From: CAWGJC01 sp965276665
GTDB taxonomy: Bacteria; Pseudomonadota; Alphaproteobacteria; Acetobacterales; Acetobacteraceae
DNA length: 64,000 nt
Reading direction: 5' to 3'
NCBI GenBank assembly: GCA_965276665.1
Contig: OZ255620.1
Coordinates: 4,464,001-4,528,000 of the forward strand
In this document: positions 17,893 through 25,760 of the stretch, piece by piece
Numbering within the stretch: position 1 is the first letter of the stretch
Layout of the letters: every line of letters begins with the position of its first letter
The notes under the pieces: generated by a model
Database searches by the model: none
What the model saw: only the letters and a program-made list of their open reading frames with translations
Told to the model about the DNA's origin: nothing
Made by a program: the position numbers and the translations under genes

Positions 17893-18229
17893 TCCATTGC
17901 CTAGGGAGTGAGCTGGCAGGCTGGCCGTAGCGGGTTTGTTCCACGGAGCAATCCCTTAGCAGGGATTGCTCCGTGGCGGCTACCCGGAACAATGCACGGA
18001 AATGTACCGGTTTGCGTCGCTCTGCTGTGCAGATCTGGTGCAGGTATCGTGCGATGTTCCGGTGACAGAGCGGGCGTATGTCGCGTTCCAGGTTGTGATT
18101 GCGAGCGATGAGATTGAGGTTTTCGCGCTCTAACCAGGCATAGCTGCGTTCCTCGCGATCTGCCTTTGCTCTCGGGCGGGCGGCCAACCCTAATCTTCCC
18201 GGCCACCCAAACGAGCATGATCGCATGGG
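17893..18229. other. Intergenic stretch with possible decayed coding sequence
   Basis: No convincing gene is seen in these ~340 bases. On the minus strand an open stretch around 18000-18150 reads YAWLERENLNLIARNHNLER, which has protein-like composition but no start, no ribosome site and no family I can name. It may be a remnant. The segment also contains the perfect hairpin at 17941-17976. Confidence 0.4.
17941..17976. terminator. Perfect 16-bp hairpin
   Basis: CCACGGAGCAATCCCT, loop TAGC, then its exact complement make a perfect 16-bp stem with a 4-nt loop. It lies downstream of the secreted GH16-like gene on the minus strand and upstream of the hydrolase gene. There is no U-tract, so it may be a palindromic repeat unit or protein-binding site rather than a classical terminator. 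Confidence 0.5.
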
Positions 18230-19294
18230 TTATTGACAGACCAGCACGTTCGAAAACGTGACCGGCAGGTTCTGGCCAGTGCCGAGCTGGAGGTAGACGT
18301 AATCCTGATTGGCGGCGGCGAAGGTGTTCTGCTTCGACCTCCCGGTGTTCGTCGCCGTGGCAACCGGCACCGTCGTCGCGTTGCTGACGGTCTTGACGCC
18401 GTTCAGGTAGGATTCGATCCTCATCGGCGACCAAAGTTGCCCGACGGTAAGCGGCTTGGTCAGGTCGAACTGGCTTTGATTGGCAACAGCGTTGTTGGTG
18501 TTCGAGAACTGGGCCCCGCTTCCATTCTGCCATTGATGTACGGTCTGGATGATGTTCGCCTTGCCGACACCCGGCCAGGACGAATTCGCGTAGAACTCGA
18601 TAAAGTCGTCCTCGAGATATGGCGCCGCGGTGTAGCCCTCGACGGCCGCCGACCAGAATGCCGGCCAGCCCGCCGTGGTGCCGAGCTTCGCGGGATCGAA
18701 CGACATGGTCGCCTGAAACCAGCCGTATTTGAAGGCGACACCGTTGCCGGCATTCGTCGCGATCGCACCCGGTGTGGAAAGCGCCGGGTTGTGGGAGTTA
18801 ACGGTGACAAGGCCATTGTAGCTCTGTTCGGTCAGGAAGGTCAGTGAGCCGTCCCTGTTCACCGTCCATTGTGTCGGCTTCGGCTCATTCGTGCCGTCGA
18901 ATCCGTTATACGGATACCATTGGTGCGTGCCGGTGTCGTCCGGCGATACCGAGTTGCTGTTGAAAATGCGGCTGTCGAACGCCGTGTGGGTGTAGCCGGC
19001 GGCGACCGCCTCTGGGATCTGCGGACAGGGATCGGTCGAGACCGGCAGCGGTTTCGGCGGCGGGTTGGGAAGCGGCATAGGGGTTGGCGCCGGAGTTGGC
19101 GTAGCCCGAGGATCGGCAATGAGCTCCTTCCCTGAGCCGCTGTCGTCGCTCCCGACCGCACCGATCTTATCCTGGAGGTCTATCGCACCCTTCCAGGCGA
19201 AGGCGTTCGTAACATTGGACGAGTTCGGCATGGTCGCGCCGTTCTGGACCGCCAGGATTGGCGTCAGCACGAGCGCCAGGATCGGTTTCTTCAT
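18230..19294 (-). CDS. Secreted GH16-like (concanavalin-fold) protein
   Basis: The 354-aa protein has a signal peptide (MKKPILALVLTPILAVQNGA), a Pro/Thr linker (TPTPAPTPMPLPNPPP) and a C-terminal domain with the layout of family 16 glycanases: GWFQATMSFDPAK, GWPAFWSAAVEG, then an acidic motif LEDDFIEFYANSS that could hold the catalytic Glu-Asp-Glu. The acidic motif differs from the canonical ExDxxE, so activity on beta-glucan or galactan is uncertain. Base composition is lower in GC than the upstream host genes. It is the last host gene before the prophage. Confidence 0.6.
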   Translation of the reverse strand: MKKPILALVLTPILAVQNGATMPNSSNVTNAFAWKGAIDLQDKIGAVGSDDSGSGKELIADPRATPTPAPTPMPLPNPPPKPLPVSTDPCPQIPEAVAAGYTHTAFDSRIFNSNSVSPDDTGTHQWYPYNGFDGTNEPKPTQWTVNRDGSLTFLTEQSYNGLVTVNSHNPALSTPGAIATNAGNGVAFKYGWFQATMSFDPAKLGTTAGWPAFWSAAVEGYTAAPYLEDDFIEFYANSSWPGVGKANIIQTVHQWQNGSGAQFSNTNNAVANQSQFDLTKPLTVGQLWSPMRIESYLNGVKTVSNATTVPVATATNTGRSKQNTFAAANQDYVYLQLGTGQNLPVTFSNVLVCQ

Positions 19295-19523
19295 CGCTGC
19301 CTGTAATCATGATGCCCAACAGGTCGATCTGCCCGCGTTTCTGAAAGGCAATCAACAGCAAAAGCCTGCAGATCGAAGCTGCCGCGGACCTATGCAGTCG
19401 GCTGATGACAACCCGGCCGCCCTGATCGCTCATCAGATTGTGGCGCCAGGCGCATGCGAGCTTATGCCAGTGGCGCTACCCGAACATATCGGCATCGGAT
19501 AGCGGGTAGGGCCCTGAAAACCC

Positions 19524-19575
19524 TGGTGCTGCCGGAGGGGATTGAACTCTCGACCTCTCCCTTACCAAGGGAGTG
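19524..19575 (-). other. Prophage attachment site: 3' part of tRNA-Thr(GGT)
   Basis: Read on the minus strand, this contains an anticodon arm CTCCC-TTGGTAA-GGGAG (anticodon GGT), a variable loop, the T-arm with GAGTTCAATC, the 3' acceptor CGGCAGC and CCA. The D-arm and 5' acceptor are missing; unrelated AT-richer sequence lies in their place. This is the arrangement left at one end of an element that integrates into the 3' half of a tRNA gene. The integrase lies 0.65 kb away. The complete tRNA-Thr is expected at the far end of the prophage, right of the window, on the minus strand. Confidence 0.85.
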
Positions 19576-19702
19576 ACTTACTCTGCGAGAATTGAAATCG
19601 CTAGCTTTTTTTCTGCGTAAAATGCCCGTTTTCGCATTTTGTTCCGGTTAAACGAGGCCATGTGGACCCGGTTTCAAAAGTCATGCGAGGTTAAAAAAAC
19701 CA

Positions 19703-20242
19703 GTGGCCCGTCCTTTTGCAGAGGCTCCCAAATTCAGACTCATCAGACGCGGCAAGACATATTACGTCAGGTTTTGGTGGCGTGGATGTCACTGGCGTGT
19801 ATCCACGTTTGAGGCAAACCAAGGCCCTGCCCAAGTAGCTATGGACACATTTATCCAGAATTGGAAACCTGATGATTGGGTCAGGAAGCCGCGTCCTCCT
19901 CGCATTTTGGTTCACCCCAAACAGCTTCCAGCACTCACGGCTACACTAAAGAATAAAGAAGCAATCCTTGGCTCTGCTATTAGTGCCGCTAATGTATGTG
20001 GCATCTATTTTCTAATCCGTGAAAAGCAAATCATCTATGTCGGGCAAGCTGTTAATGTGTTTTCAAGGGTAAAGGAACACGTTGGAGCCAAGTCCTTTGA
20101 TTCTTGGAATTGGGTTCCAGTCCCTGCCGGCTATCTTGATATTTACGAACGCGCTTACATCGACATGCTAATGCCTTGTGAAAACTTAGATTCAAGAACC
20201 AAGCGCCTCAGAATAGCGATGAGGGATCATGTCGATTTCTGA
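19703..20242 (+). CDS. GIY-YIG nuclease fused to an integrase-type N-terminal DNA-binding module
   Basis: The 179-aa protein has a C-terminal GIY-YIG domain: GIYF (100-103), YVGQ (112-115), the catalytic Arg 122 in FSRVKEH and Glu 149 in IYERAYI. Its first ~36 residues (MARP then FRLIRRGKTYYVRFWW) align closely with the N-terminus of the integrase opposite (MARP then FKLARRGDRFYVRWW, then GxxxRxST), the part that in tyrosine recombinases binds arm-type sites. The gene lies between the attachment site and the integrase and overlaps the integrase stop by 16 nt in convergent orientation. It starts at GTG and is AT-richer than its neighbours. Function is unknown; site-specific cleavage at attachment sites is an inference. 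Confidence 0.8.
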   Translation: MARPFAEAPKFRLIRRGKTYYVRFWWRGCHWRVSTFEANQGPAQVAMDTFIQNWKPDDWVRKPRPPRILVHPKQLPALTATLKNKEAILGSAISAANVCGIYFLIREKQIIYVGQAVNVFSRVKEHVGAKSFDSWNWVPVPAGYLDIYERAYIDMLMPCENLDSRTKRLRIAMRDHVDF

Positions 20243-21279
20243 GGCCCCGCCAAAGCGGCGGCAGCCGCCTTCAGGAAATCGGGTGAATGATGCCCGTAGA
20301 CCCGCTCGATCACCTCGGCGCGGTTGCCAAGAAACATCGCTACTTCTTCAAACGATCGGCCACCCTGAACCATCCATGTCGCCGCTGTATGCCGCAGGCT
20401 GTGCGGCGTCACTCCGGCTAACCCGGCTCGACGGCAGGCGGCCCGGAAGCCCGTTTTGATGCTGGCGACCGGCTTGGCCCCGACTGACACCACAAAGGGG
20501 GAGATTGCCCACGATCGGGCCTCTCTTAATATTGGAAGGAGAGGCGCGGAGATCGGAAGCCTCGCTCGCCGCTTGTTCCCGGTGCCCCGGCCAAGGTCAA
20601 TGCGCTCGTTCACCAAATCCACCCGATCCCATGTCAGCTCAAGAAGTGCCCCGGCCCGAGCGCCGGTGTAGAGTGCCAAGGCTATGAACAGGTGAACGTG
20701 GCCGGTGCTGGTGGCAATCAGGCGATTGGCTTCCTCTCTGGTTAGCCAGCGGTCACGAGGCGCCGGCTGCCTAGGCACCACGATCTTGGGCCGATCCTTG
20801 ATCCATTTTTCCTCGACGGCCCATTTCAGGGCTGCCCGGAGCGTCAGCAGCTCGCGAAGGATCGTGCCGTCAGATACCGGCTTCTTTCTGCGCGCCTGGG
20901 GTGGCCCGACCATATACCCCTCGGCCCTGCGGCGCTTCGCATAGAACTTGCTGCGCTCCGTGGTGAGGTGATCGGGCTGTAACTCGCCCAGGTGCCGCCG
21001 AAGGGATTTGGCGCAGGCTTCAAGCGTCGCATAAGCCGCCACCCGGTCCTTCCGGTCGGCAAGGTAGCCGGCCAGGATTTCGTCGATGGTCGGTAGGGCT
21101 GGCGGTTCCGGCGTGCCGTGTCCCGCCGCGAATTGGGCTAGGAAGCGTGCGGCTTCGCGGCGATCTTCCGTCCCCGTCGAAATGCGCTTCCACTGGCCCG
21201 CCTCCCACCAACGGACATAGAAACGATCTCCCCGGCGGGCGAGCTTGAAGTTAGGGGAGTCGAGCCTGGGGCGTGCCAT
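20227..21279 (-). CDS. int: Tyrosine-type phage integrase
   Basis: The 350-aa site-specific recombinase has an N-terminal arm-binding segment (residues 1-55), a core-binding domain (about 60-160) and a catalytic domain with Arg 208 (YTGARAGALLEL), His 293 and Arg 296 (HSLRHTAATW) and the nucleophile Tyr 328 (ERVYGH). The usual second His of the LGH motif is Asn 319 (FLGNRAE). It integrates and, with the excisionase, excises the prophage at tRNA-Thr. Its start lies inside the 3' end of the HTH gene upstream, suggesting cotranscription. Confidence 0.95.
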   Translation of the reverse strand: MARPRLDSPNFKLARRGDRFYVRWWEAGQWKRISTGTEDRREAARFLAQFAAGHGTPEPPALPTIDEILAGYLADRKDRVAAYATLEACAKSLRRHLGELQPDHLTTERSKFYAKRRRAEGYMVGPPQARRKKPVSDGTILRELLTLRAALKWAVEEKWIKDRPKIVVPRQPAPRDRWLTREEANRLIATSTGHVHLFIALALYTGARAGALLELTWDRVDLVNERIDLGRGTGNKRRARLPISAPLLPILREARSWAISPFVVSVGAKPVASIKTGFRAACRRAGLAGVTPHSLRHTAATWMVQGGRSFEEVAMFLGNRAEVIERVYGHHSPDFLKAAAAALAGPQKST

Positions 21280-21455
21280 GAGCGGGCCTCATAAGCGTTT
21301 AGGTCGGCCTGCCTAATTCGAATCAGGCCGCCTATACGAAGGTGCCCTAGCTCGCCCCTGGCGCAAAGGTCATAGACCATCCTGGTCGAAACCCCGAGCT
21401 TTCTAGCGATCTGGGCGACGGAGAAAGCTTCCTGTTGCCACGCGGCTTCAGCCAT
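21138..21455 (-). CDS. Excisionase / AlpA-like HTH protein
   Basis: The first ~57 residues form a winged helix-turn-helix of the HTH_17/MerR type (FSVAQIARKLGVSTRMVYDLC, then LGHLRIGGLIRIRQADLNAY) used by phage excisionases. The remaining ~45 residues are read through the integrase start region in another frame and are low-complexity. The overlap of 142 nt with the integrase is unusual and couples the two genes. Likely role: directing excision and modulating integrase expression. Confidence 0.75.
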   Translation of the reverse strand: MAEAAWQQEAFSVAQIARKLGVSTRMVYDLCARGELGHLRIGGLIRIRQADLNAYEARSWHAPGSTPLTSSSPAGEIVSMSVGGRRASGSAFRRGRKIAAKPHAS

Positions 21456-21639
21456 CGCGCCTCACCATCGCCACCAACCGATCGCGCAGCATCTCGACCT
21501 CAAGGCCGATTTGCGTCCGGGATATGATCCCCTCCGCGCACAAGATCGCCAAGGCTTCCTGAAGCCGATCCGCAGCATTGATCGCGCAGGCGACAACTTC
21601 ACAATTCCGGCTGCGGCGGAGTGGGGTGTCGGAGGTCAT
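21448..21639 (-). CDS. Small phage protein, function unknown
   Basis: The 63-aa helical protein (MTSDTPLRRSRNCEVVACAI onward) overlaps the excisionase start by 8 nt and the upstream secreted-protein gene by 4 nt, so it is part of the leftward early operon. The start at 21639 is chosen because the residues upstream are an antisense-like Cys/Trp-rich run. No family is recognised. Confidence 0.5.
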   Translation of the reverse strand: MTSDTPLRRSRNCEVVACAINAADRLQEALAILCAEGIISRTQIGLEVEMLRDRLVAMVRRDG

Positions 21640-22028
21640 GCGTTCCCTGACCCAACAGTGAAGGCAGGACGCAACCCAGCGCAGTATCTCTGCACATCGA
21701 CAGAAGATTGAGAATACCAGTGATCGACCGCTGACAGATCGGAGAACCAAGCGTTGAGATTTGAGACTTTCCAAGGTCTCGCACCAGACACAGTGACGAC
21801 AGCGGGCATTCCGTGTGGCAACCAAAAGAAAACTCTCGCGCCTTGGAAGTCTACGTCATGCGTGATGCAAATCGGCCGCGTGCGAAGATAGATGCCTCTC
21901 TCAACCTTGCCCGTTGCGTAGCCTGGAATTGGCTCGTTGATCGTCACTGCCGCCACGCCAGCAAGGGTGATGAAGAAGGCAGCTCCCAGCATGCAGGAGA
22001 TGCGAAGCATGCGCTTTGCGATCATCAC
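21636..22028 (-). CDS. Small exported or membrane-anchored protein
   Basis: The 130-aa product has a signal-anchor segment (MLRISCMLGAAFFITLAGVA) and a ~100-residue extracytoplasmic part with three Cys. No domain is recognised. It lies in the leftward early operon, overlapping its downstream neighbour by 4 nt. It could be a superinfection-exclusion or other lysogenic-conversion protein, which is a guess from size and topology only. Confidence 0.5.
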   Translation of the reverse strand: MMIAKRMLRISCMLGAAFFITLAGVAAVTINEPIPGYATGKVERGIYLRTRPICITHDVDFQGARVFFWLPHGMPAVVTVSGARPWKVSNLNAWFSDLSAVDHWYSQSSVDVQRYCAGLRPAFTVGSGNA

Positions 22029-22076
22029 GCCCTCCTCAGCGCACTCCGGCTGGTGATGCAGCGATCCATGCCTCGC

Positions 22077-22274
22077 TCACCGCCCGCCCTCCTGCTCGTT
22101 CGTCGCGGGATCGCTTTCAATGAAGCTTGCATAGAGCTCCATCTGCTGTGCGATGCGCCGCAGATGGCTGGCGGTCACCGGCTCCCCCTTGCTGTTGACC
22201 TGCATGGTGAAGCTTGCGGCGGTCCCGCACATGCCTGAAAAGTCTTGGGAGTAAAGCGGCGTCTTGGATTTCAT
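22077..22274 (-). CDS. Small phage protein, function unknown
   Basis: The 65-aa protein (MKSKTPLYSQDFSGMCGTAA onward, helix with LRRIAQQMELYASFIE) starts with an ATGA overlap on the preceding gene. Composition is coding-like. No family is recognised. Confidence 0.5.
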   Translation of the reverse strand: MKSKTPLYSQDFSGMCGTAASFTMQVNSKGEPVTASHLRRIAQQMELYASFIESDPATNEQEGGR

Positions 22275-22510
22275 GTTTTCGTCTTCCGCTCGTTCGTCGC
22301 GTCTTCGGCCAAAGCATCACGCGCAACTTTTCGCATGTTCGCGGCAACCATGTTGTCCTGCTCCGGTATTGGCATATCGCGAATTATCAGCAAGGCGCGC
22401 AAAAGCGGAAGACGGGAAACGCGGCCGTTGATGTAGCCGGTCAGTTTTGTATTTGCCAGCACCTCGGTCAGCATCGTCATCTCGCTATGGTTCTCTGGAT
22501 CAAGCATCAT
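22271..22510 (-). CDS. Small phage protein, function unknown
   Basis: The start at 22510 (MMLDPENHSEMTMLTEVLAN) is preceded by AGGAG at good spacing; an upstream open frame is antisense to another small frame. The 79-aa protein is helical with a basic C-terminus (NERKTKT). It overlaps the next gene by 4 nt. Confidence 0.5.
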   Translation of the reverse strand: MMLDPENHSEMTMLTEVLANTKLTGYINGRVSRLPLLRALLIIRDMPIPEQDNMVAANMRKVARDALAEDATNERKTKT

Positions 22511-22640
22511 CACACTCCTGCTTGCTAGTCGCGGGATCGCTGGGCGGGGTAGCGAGGGCGCGGATATGTCCCAACATCTCATTAGCAACAAGGTATGCCT
22601 CATGACGCTCGGATTCATGTGCGGCATCGCGCTCGGCGAT
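22500..22640 (-). pseudogene. Remnant of a small phage protein without a start codon
   Basis: One minus-strand frame reads LIAERDAAHESERHEAYLVA and continues to SKQECDDA before the stop, a coding-like helical sequence that overlaps the next gene by 11 nt. No ATG, GTG, TTG or CTG lies in frame before an upstream stop. It is either a 5'-truncated gene at the junction with the secreted-protein region to the right or starts at a rare codon. Confidence 0.35.
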
Positions 22641-22700
22641 TAGGTGGGTAATTGCGCTACAACTGCGATGCCCGACCCGACGCTCATCAAATTCGCCTCA

Positions 22701-23228
22701 TCAATCCCGGCACGGTACCAAATGCCGACCACCATCGCCCGCCCAGCCGCACATGCGCTGCGGCGCAGGCGTCATCACGGCGACACGCTCCGGCGCGCGC
22801 TCCGCGCCCGTCGATTGCAGCGCCGCATGGCAGAACCACGGCGCGGCCGACATCACCTTCTTGTCTTTGCACAGGATCGCGTTGGCGATGTCGTCATGCC
22901 CGAGCGCGTGGAAGGCCCCGGCACTGGCTCGCGCGTCACACCCGTTGTCGAGCACCGTGAAGCCGCCGCCGAAGCCGAACCCCATGCCGGAGCCGCCGAA
23001 CGAGACGGCACCCATGCACACGTTGTTCGTGTAGAGCGGCGGCGGCGCGACAGCCGGCACGTCGCGGACGTTCTGCGTCGAGCCGCCGGAGCCCGAGCTG
23101 CCGCCGCCATTGGCGATCGCCAGCACGTTCGTCTCCTGCGCGCTCAGACTGCTCGTGGTCTGGGCATGCGCCGCACCCGCTGCCAAAAGGCTTGCGGCAA
23201 CGATGGCAAGGACACCATATTTGGTCAT
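22701..23228 (-). CDS. Secreted Ser/Gly-rich protein
   Basis: The 175-aa product starts at 23228 with a signal peptide (VLAIVAASLLAAGAAHA) and continues with a GGGSSGSGGS linker, a FGFGGGFTVLDNGC segment and a Cys-containing C-terminal part. No family is recognised. It shares layout and the FGF(G/S)GGFT motif with the next gene upstream, so the two may be distant paralogues. Their place in a prophage early operon suggests lysogenic conversion genes. Confidence 0.5.
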   Translation of the reverse strand: MTKYGVLAIVAASLLAAGAAHAQTTSSLSAQETNVLAIANGGGSSGSGGSTQNVRDVPAVAPPPLYTNNVCMGAVSFGGSGMGFGFGGGFTVLDNGCDARASAGAFHALGHDDIANAILCKDKKVMSAAPWFCHAALQSTGAERAPERVAVMTPAPQRMCGWAGDGGRHLVPCRD

Positions 23229-23291
23229 CGAAGCTGTCTCCTGCTTTGTAGGGATGCGGGGGAGGGGGTCCATCCCTCCCCCATCCCGGTT

Positions 23292-23618
23292 TCAGAAAGC
23301 GTTGCGCGTGAAGCCGCCCGAGAAGCCGAAGCTCGTGCCGGCGGCGCCAAACGAGGAATTGCCCGCCGCGAAGCCGTGCGCGCCGTTCTCGTCCTGCGAG
23401 GTGGTGGTCAGCTTGGCGCCGCCGTTGCTCGGGCCGGTCACGGCCTTCGATGCGCCGATGCCCTGTTGGTGGACGCCGGCCGCGCTGTAGCCGCCCTGGC
23501 CGAGCCCGTTGATGCTGACGTTGCCGGCGGCACCGCTCGCTCCGGCGACGAAGGACCGGGCGTAGACGGGCGCCGCGGCGAAGGTGAGGATCGAGGCGGC
23601 GATAAAGAGGCGTTTCAT
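23292..23618 (-). CDS. Secreted glycine/alanine-rich protein
   Basis: The 108-aa product has a signal peptide (LFIAASILTFAAAPVYA) and a mature part of Gly/Ser/Ala repeats ending FGFSGGFTRNAF. AGGAG lies upstream of the ATG at 23618. No family is recognised. It is cotranscribed with the gene at 22701-23228, with which it shares the terminal FGF(G/S)GGFT motif. Confidence 0.5.
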   Translation of the reverse strand: MKRLFIAASILTFAAAPVYARSFVAGASGAAGNVSINGLGQGGYSAAGVHQQGIGASKAVTGPSNGGAKLTTTSQDENGAHGFAAGNSSFGAAGTSFGFSGGFTRNAF

Positions 23619-23740
23619 CTTCTGTGGTATCTCCTGTGCGCGGGTTCCGCCGCGGCGGTATGGCCGGCTAGAGCGGCGCATGGGGAAGCGGCCGAGGCGG
23701 CTTGCCAAGGCGTCGCGGGATGTTTGCGAGCCTCAAGTCA

Positions 23741-24385
23741 TCACTCCGCTGCCTCAGCATCTTCCGACGTACCGAACACCTGCTCGGCTTCAGCGAACGC
23801 TGTCTCTACCCGCTCACTCAAATCAGGCCGGTTCTGCCGCAGCCAGTCGCGTTGCTTGCGAACCGTGTCGTCAGTGGAGAGATCGGCCAGTGCGAACGGA
23901 CTGTCTGCGTCTTCGATACGCTCAATCAATCCGCGGACAACGTCTACGGTTCTGTCAGACTTGGCTGCCTTGGTGGCAACAATCGATGCGCTTGGCAGCG
24001 GTTTGATTATGTAAGGCTTCCGAGCCGCGCGTGTGACTGTGAGGGCAAGTGTTACGTCCTTCTCAATGTGTGACATGTGGCTGATACGGATGCCGCCTAC
24101 CTCAAGACCGCCGAACTTTACCTTGGGATCACGGTAGAGCGTCATTGCGCGGCCGGGGTAAGCGTTGCCATCCTTTCCCCACACGTGTACGAGCACTCGA
24201 CGCATCGACTTGCAGGGTTTAAAAGGCTTTCCATCGTCGCCATCGAAGTAGACAGAGACCGGCCGCTCGGACAAATCTGGGTTCGCCGAAACCTTTGTGA
24301 TCCTGATAATGCGAGGCCCGGAGATCAGGTCGTCAGCGTTAAGCTGATCTGATTCTGGCGCGATCGTCATGCTTAGGTCGGTCAT
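23741..24385 (-). CDS. Conserved phage protein in the recombination module
   Basis: The 214-aa protein (GPRIIRITKVSANPDLSERP, beta-rich, then an acidic helical C-terminus ending GTSEDAEAAE) has the look of prophage proteins next to YqaJ-type nucleases. I do not recognise a RecT, Beta or Erf signature. It overlaps the DnaQ-like exonuclease gene by 4 nt. By position it may be the ssDNA-binding or annealing partner of the nuclease (inference). The acidic tail resembles the C-terminal tails of single-strand binding proteins. Confidence 0.6.
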   Translation of the reverse strand: MTDLSMTIAPESDQLNADDLISGPRIIRITKVSANPDLSERPVSVYFDGDDGKPFKPCKSMRRVLVHVWGKDGNAYPGRAMTLYRDPKVKFGGLEVGGIRISHMSHIEKDVTLALTVTRAARKPYIIKPLPSASIVATKAAKSDRTVDVVRGLIERIEDADSPFALADLSTDDTVRKQRDWLRQNRPDLSERVETAFAEAEQVFGTSEDAEAAE

Positions 24386-25074
24386 TGAGTTGCTCCAGAA
24401 CGACGTTCAATCTCACGTTGCGCGTTCCATTTCAGATCGGCTTCCATCGTCGGTTGCCGAAGCATCCATCCAAGAAAACCGGCCTCAACTTCTGACCACG
24501 GCTTATCGCGAAACTTCCCGATTGGGCAGCGCGGTAGGAGGCGAGGCTCCTTGCTCCATGCAACCATGTCTCTCCCGGACACACCGGCATCGAACAGGGC
24601 AAGCAGCAGGTGCGCAGTGACGTAGGCGTCGGGGCCGGCTCTATGCGATGGAAGCGTCATCGCATGGTACGGAGCAATCTTGCCTTGATCCTCTAGCCAA
24701 TAGCGCAGCGCGTTATTGCTGTGGCTAGGCGCGGCGGGCCATACCCGTAAGGCGGCCTTGTACGTGCAGATTATGGGCACTGCTGGCCGAATAAACTTCA
24801 GCTCAAACTCGCTGTTGTGCGCGGCGGCAGCGGCGATCTCGGATACAATAACCGCGCGTTCATCGAACGCATCGGCAGCGGCGCACTCCGACAATGATAT
24901 GTGGTGCACAGCTCTCGCTTGGGGCGGCATCTGTTGCACACGGCAAAGCCAAGAATTCGGAGCGTCGATTCGTCGCTCTTCCAGATGCAAATCACAGAAA
25001 CCTACTTCACACACTTCAGCTTCTGGCGGCTCGGTGCCGGTCGTCTCGAAATCGATAACCCGGATAATCGTCAC
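24382..25074 (-). CDS. DnaQ-like 3'-5' exonuclease
   Basis: The 230-aa product has the three DEDDh exonuclease motifs: VIDFETTGTEP (Exo I), AAAHNSEFELKF (Exo II) and HRAGPDAYVTAHLL (Exo III). The C-terminal ~60 residues (KPWSEVEAGFLGWML) resemble the extension of exonuclease X-like phage enzymes. Likely role: 3' end trimming in phage recombination or repair. It overlaps genes on both sides by 4 nt within the leftward operon. Confidence 0.85.
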   Translation of the reverse strand: MTIIRVIDFETTGTEPPEAEVCEVGFCDLHLEERRIDAPNSWLCRVQQMPPQARAVHHISLSECAAADAFDERAVIVSEIAAAAAHNSEFELKFIRPAVPIICTYKAALRVWPAAPSHSNNALRYWLEDQGKIAPYHAMTLPSHRAGPDAYVTAHLLLALFDAGVSGRDMVAWSKEPRLLPRCPIGKFRDKPWSEVEAGFLGWMLRQPTMEADLKWNAQREIERRSGATQ

Positions 25075-25760
25075 AGCACGATTTCCTCTTCAGCTCGTCG
25101 TTCTGTGGCGATAAGCCGCGCCTTTGACTTTAGGACGGAATGATACCAATCCATTTTCTCGGCAAGCCGTTCCTCAAAGGCTGTCGCCACATCAATGATA
25201 GCGTTCCGCATGTCCGGAATGGGAAGCACACGGATCGTCACCATCGGCAGGCCTCCGCTGTAGCTTACAAAATCGCACCATGAGCGTTCGGTCACCAAAA
25301 GTCCGGTTTGTATCTGCAACATATATTCCAGCGGCACTTCGTTTTCAGCGACATTGTTTATGATCGTCTCAACCTGAAACTTCTGTCGGCGAGACTTGCA
25401 TTCCAACAGGCCGTCATCGCCAACTAAGCCATCTGGCGAGCACCCGATGATAAAACCGAACCTGTCATTGGTGACAAAGCCAACCTCACGGACCGGTGCA
25501 TAGTGCTCAGCATAAAGCGCGCGGGCCTCGATCTCGTCTTCCTGGCCACGCAACATGTCGTCGCCGATATAGGTCGGTTCGACATATCGAGTTATGCGTT
25601 GGGCAAGCAGTTCGTATAGGTGAAAGCGTTCTTTTTCATTGTTCGCCGGCCTAAACGTTGGCGTGACAATAAGCTTCATTTCAGAAGCGGTGATGATTCC
25701 GCAACGCGCGCGTCTCCACTCATCCGTCCCTTGGATTAGATCGGAGTGATACTTGATCAC
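25071..25760 (-). CDS. YqaJ-type (lambda Exo-like) viral recombinase nuclease
   Basis: The 229-aa product begins with the GTG at 25760 (IKYHSDLIQGTDEWRRARCG), matching the QGTxEW...RxGxxTAS N-terminus of the family. The PD-(D/E)xK acids are in GCSPDGLVGDDGLLECKSRR, followed by MLQIQTGLLVTE. It degrades one strand of duplex ends for annealing-based recombination. The GTGA overlap with the preceding gene supports the start. The usual annealing partner is not obvious nearby except the unknown protein at 23741. Confidence 0.9.
   Translation of the reverse strand: MIKYHSDLIQGTDEWRRARCGIITASEMKLIVTPTFRPANNEKERFHLYELLAQRITRYVEPTYIGDDMLRGQEDEIEARALYAEHYAPVREVGFVTNDRFGFIIGCSPDGLVGDDGLLECKSRRQKFQVETIINNVAENEVPLEYMLQIQTGLLVTERSWCDFVSYSGGLPMVTIRVLPIPDMRNAIIDVATAFEERLAEKMDWYHSVLKSKARLIATERRAEEEIVL

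Noticed and set aside
17846..18226. 126-codon minus-strand open frame across the hairpin region
   Set aside because: It spans a perfect palindrome, lacks a ribosome site and has no recognisable domain; only a short internal stretch looks protein-like.
19524..19575. Functional tRNA-Thr gene
   Set aside because: The D-arm and 5' acceptor strand are missing; only the 3' part is present, so it is an attachment-site remnant.
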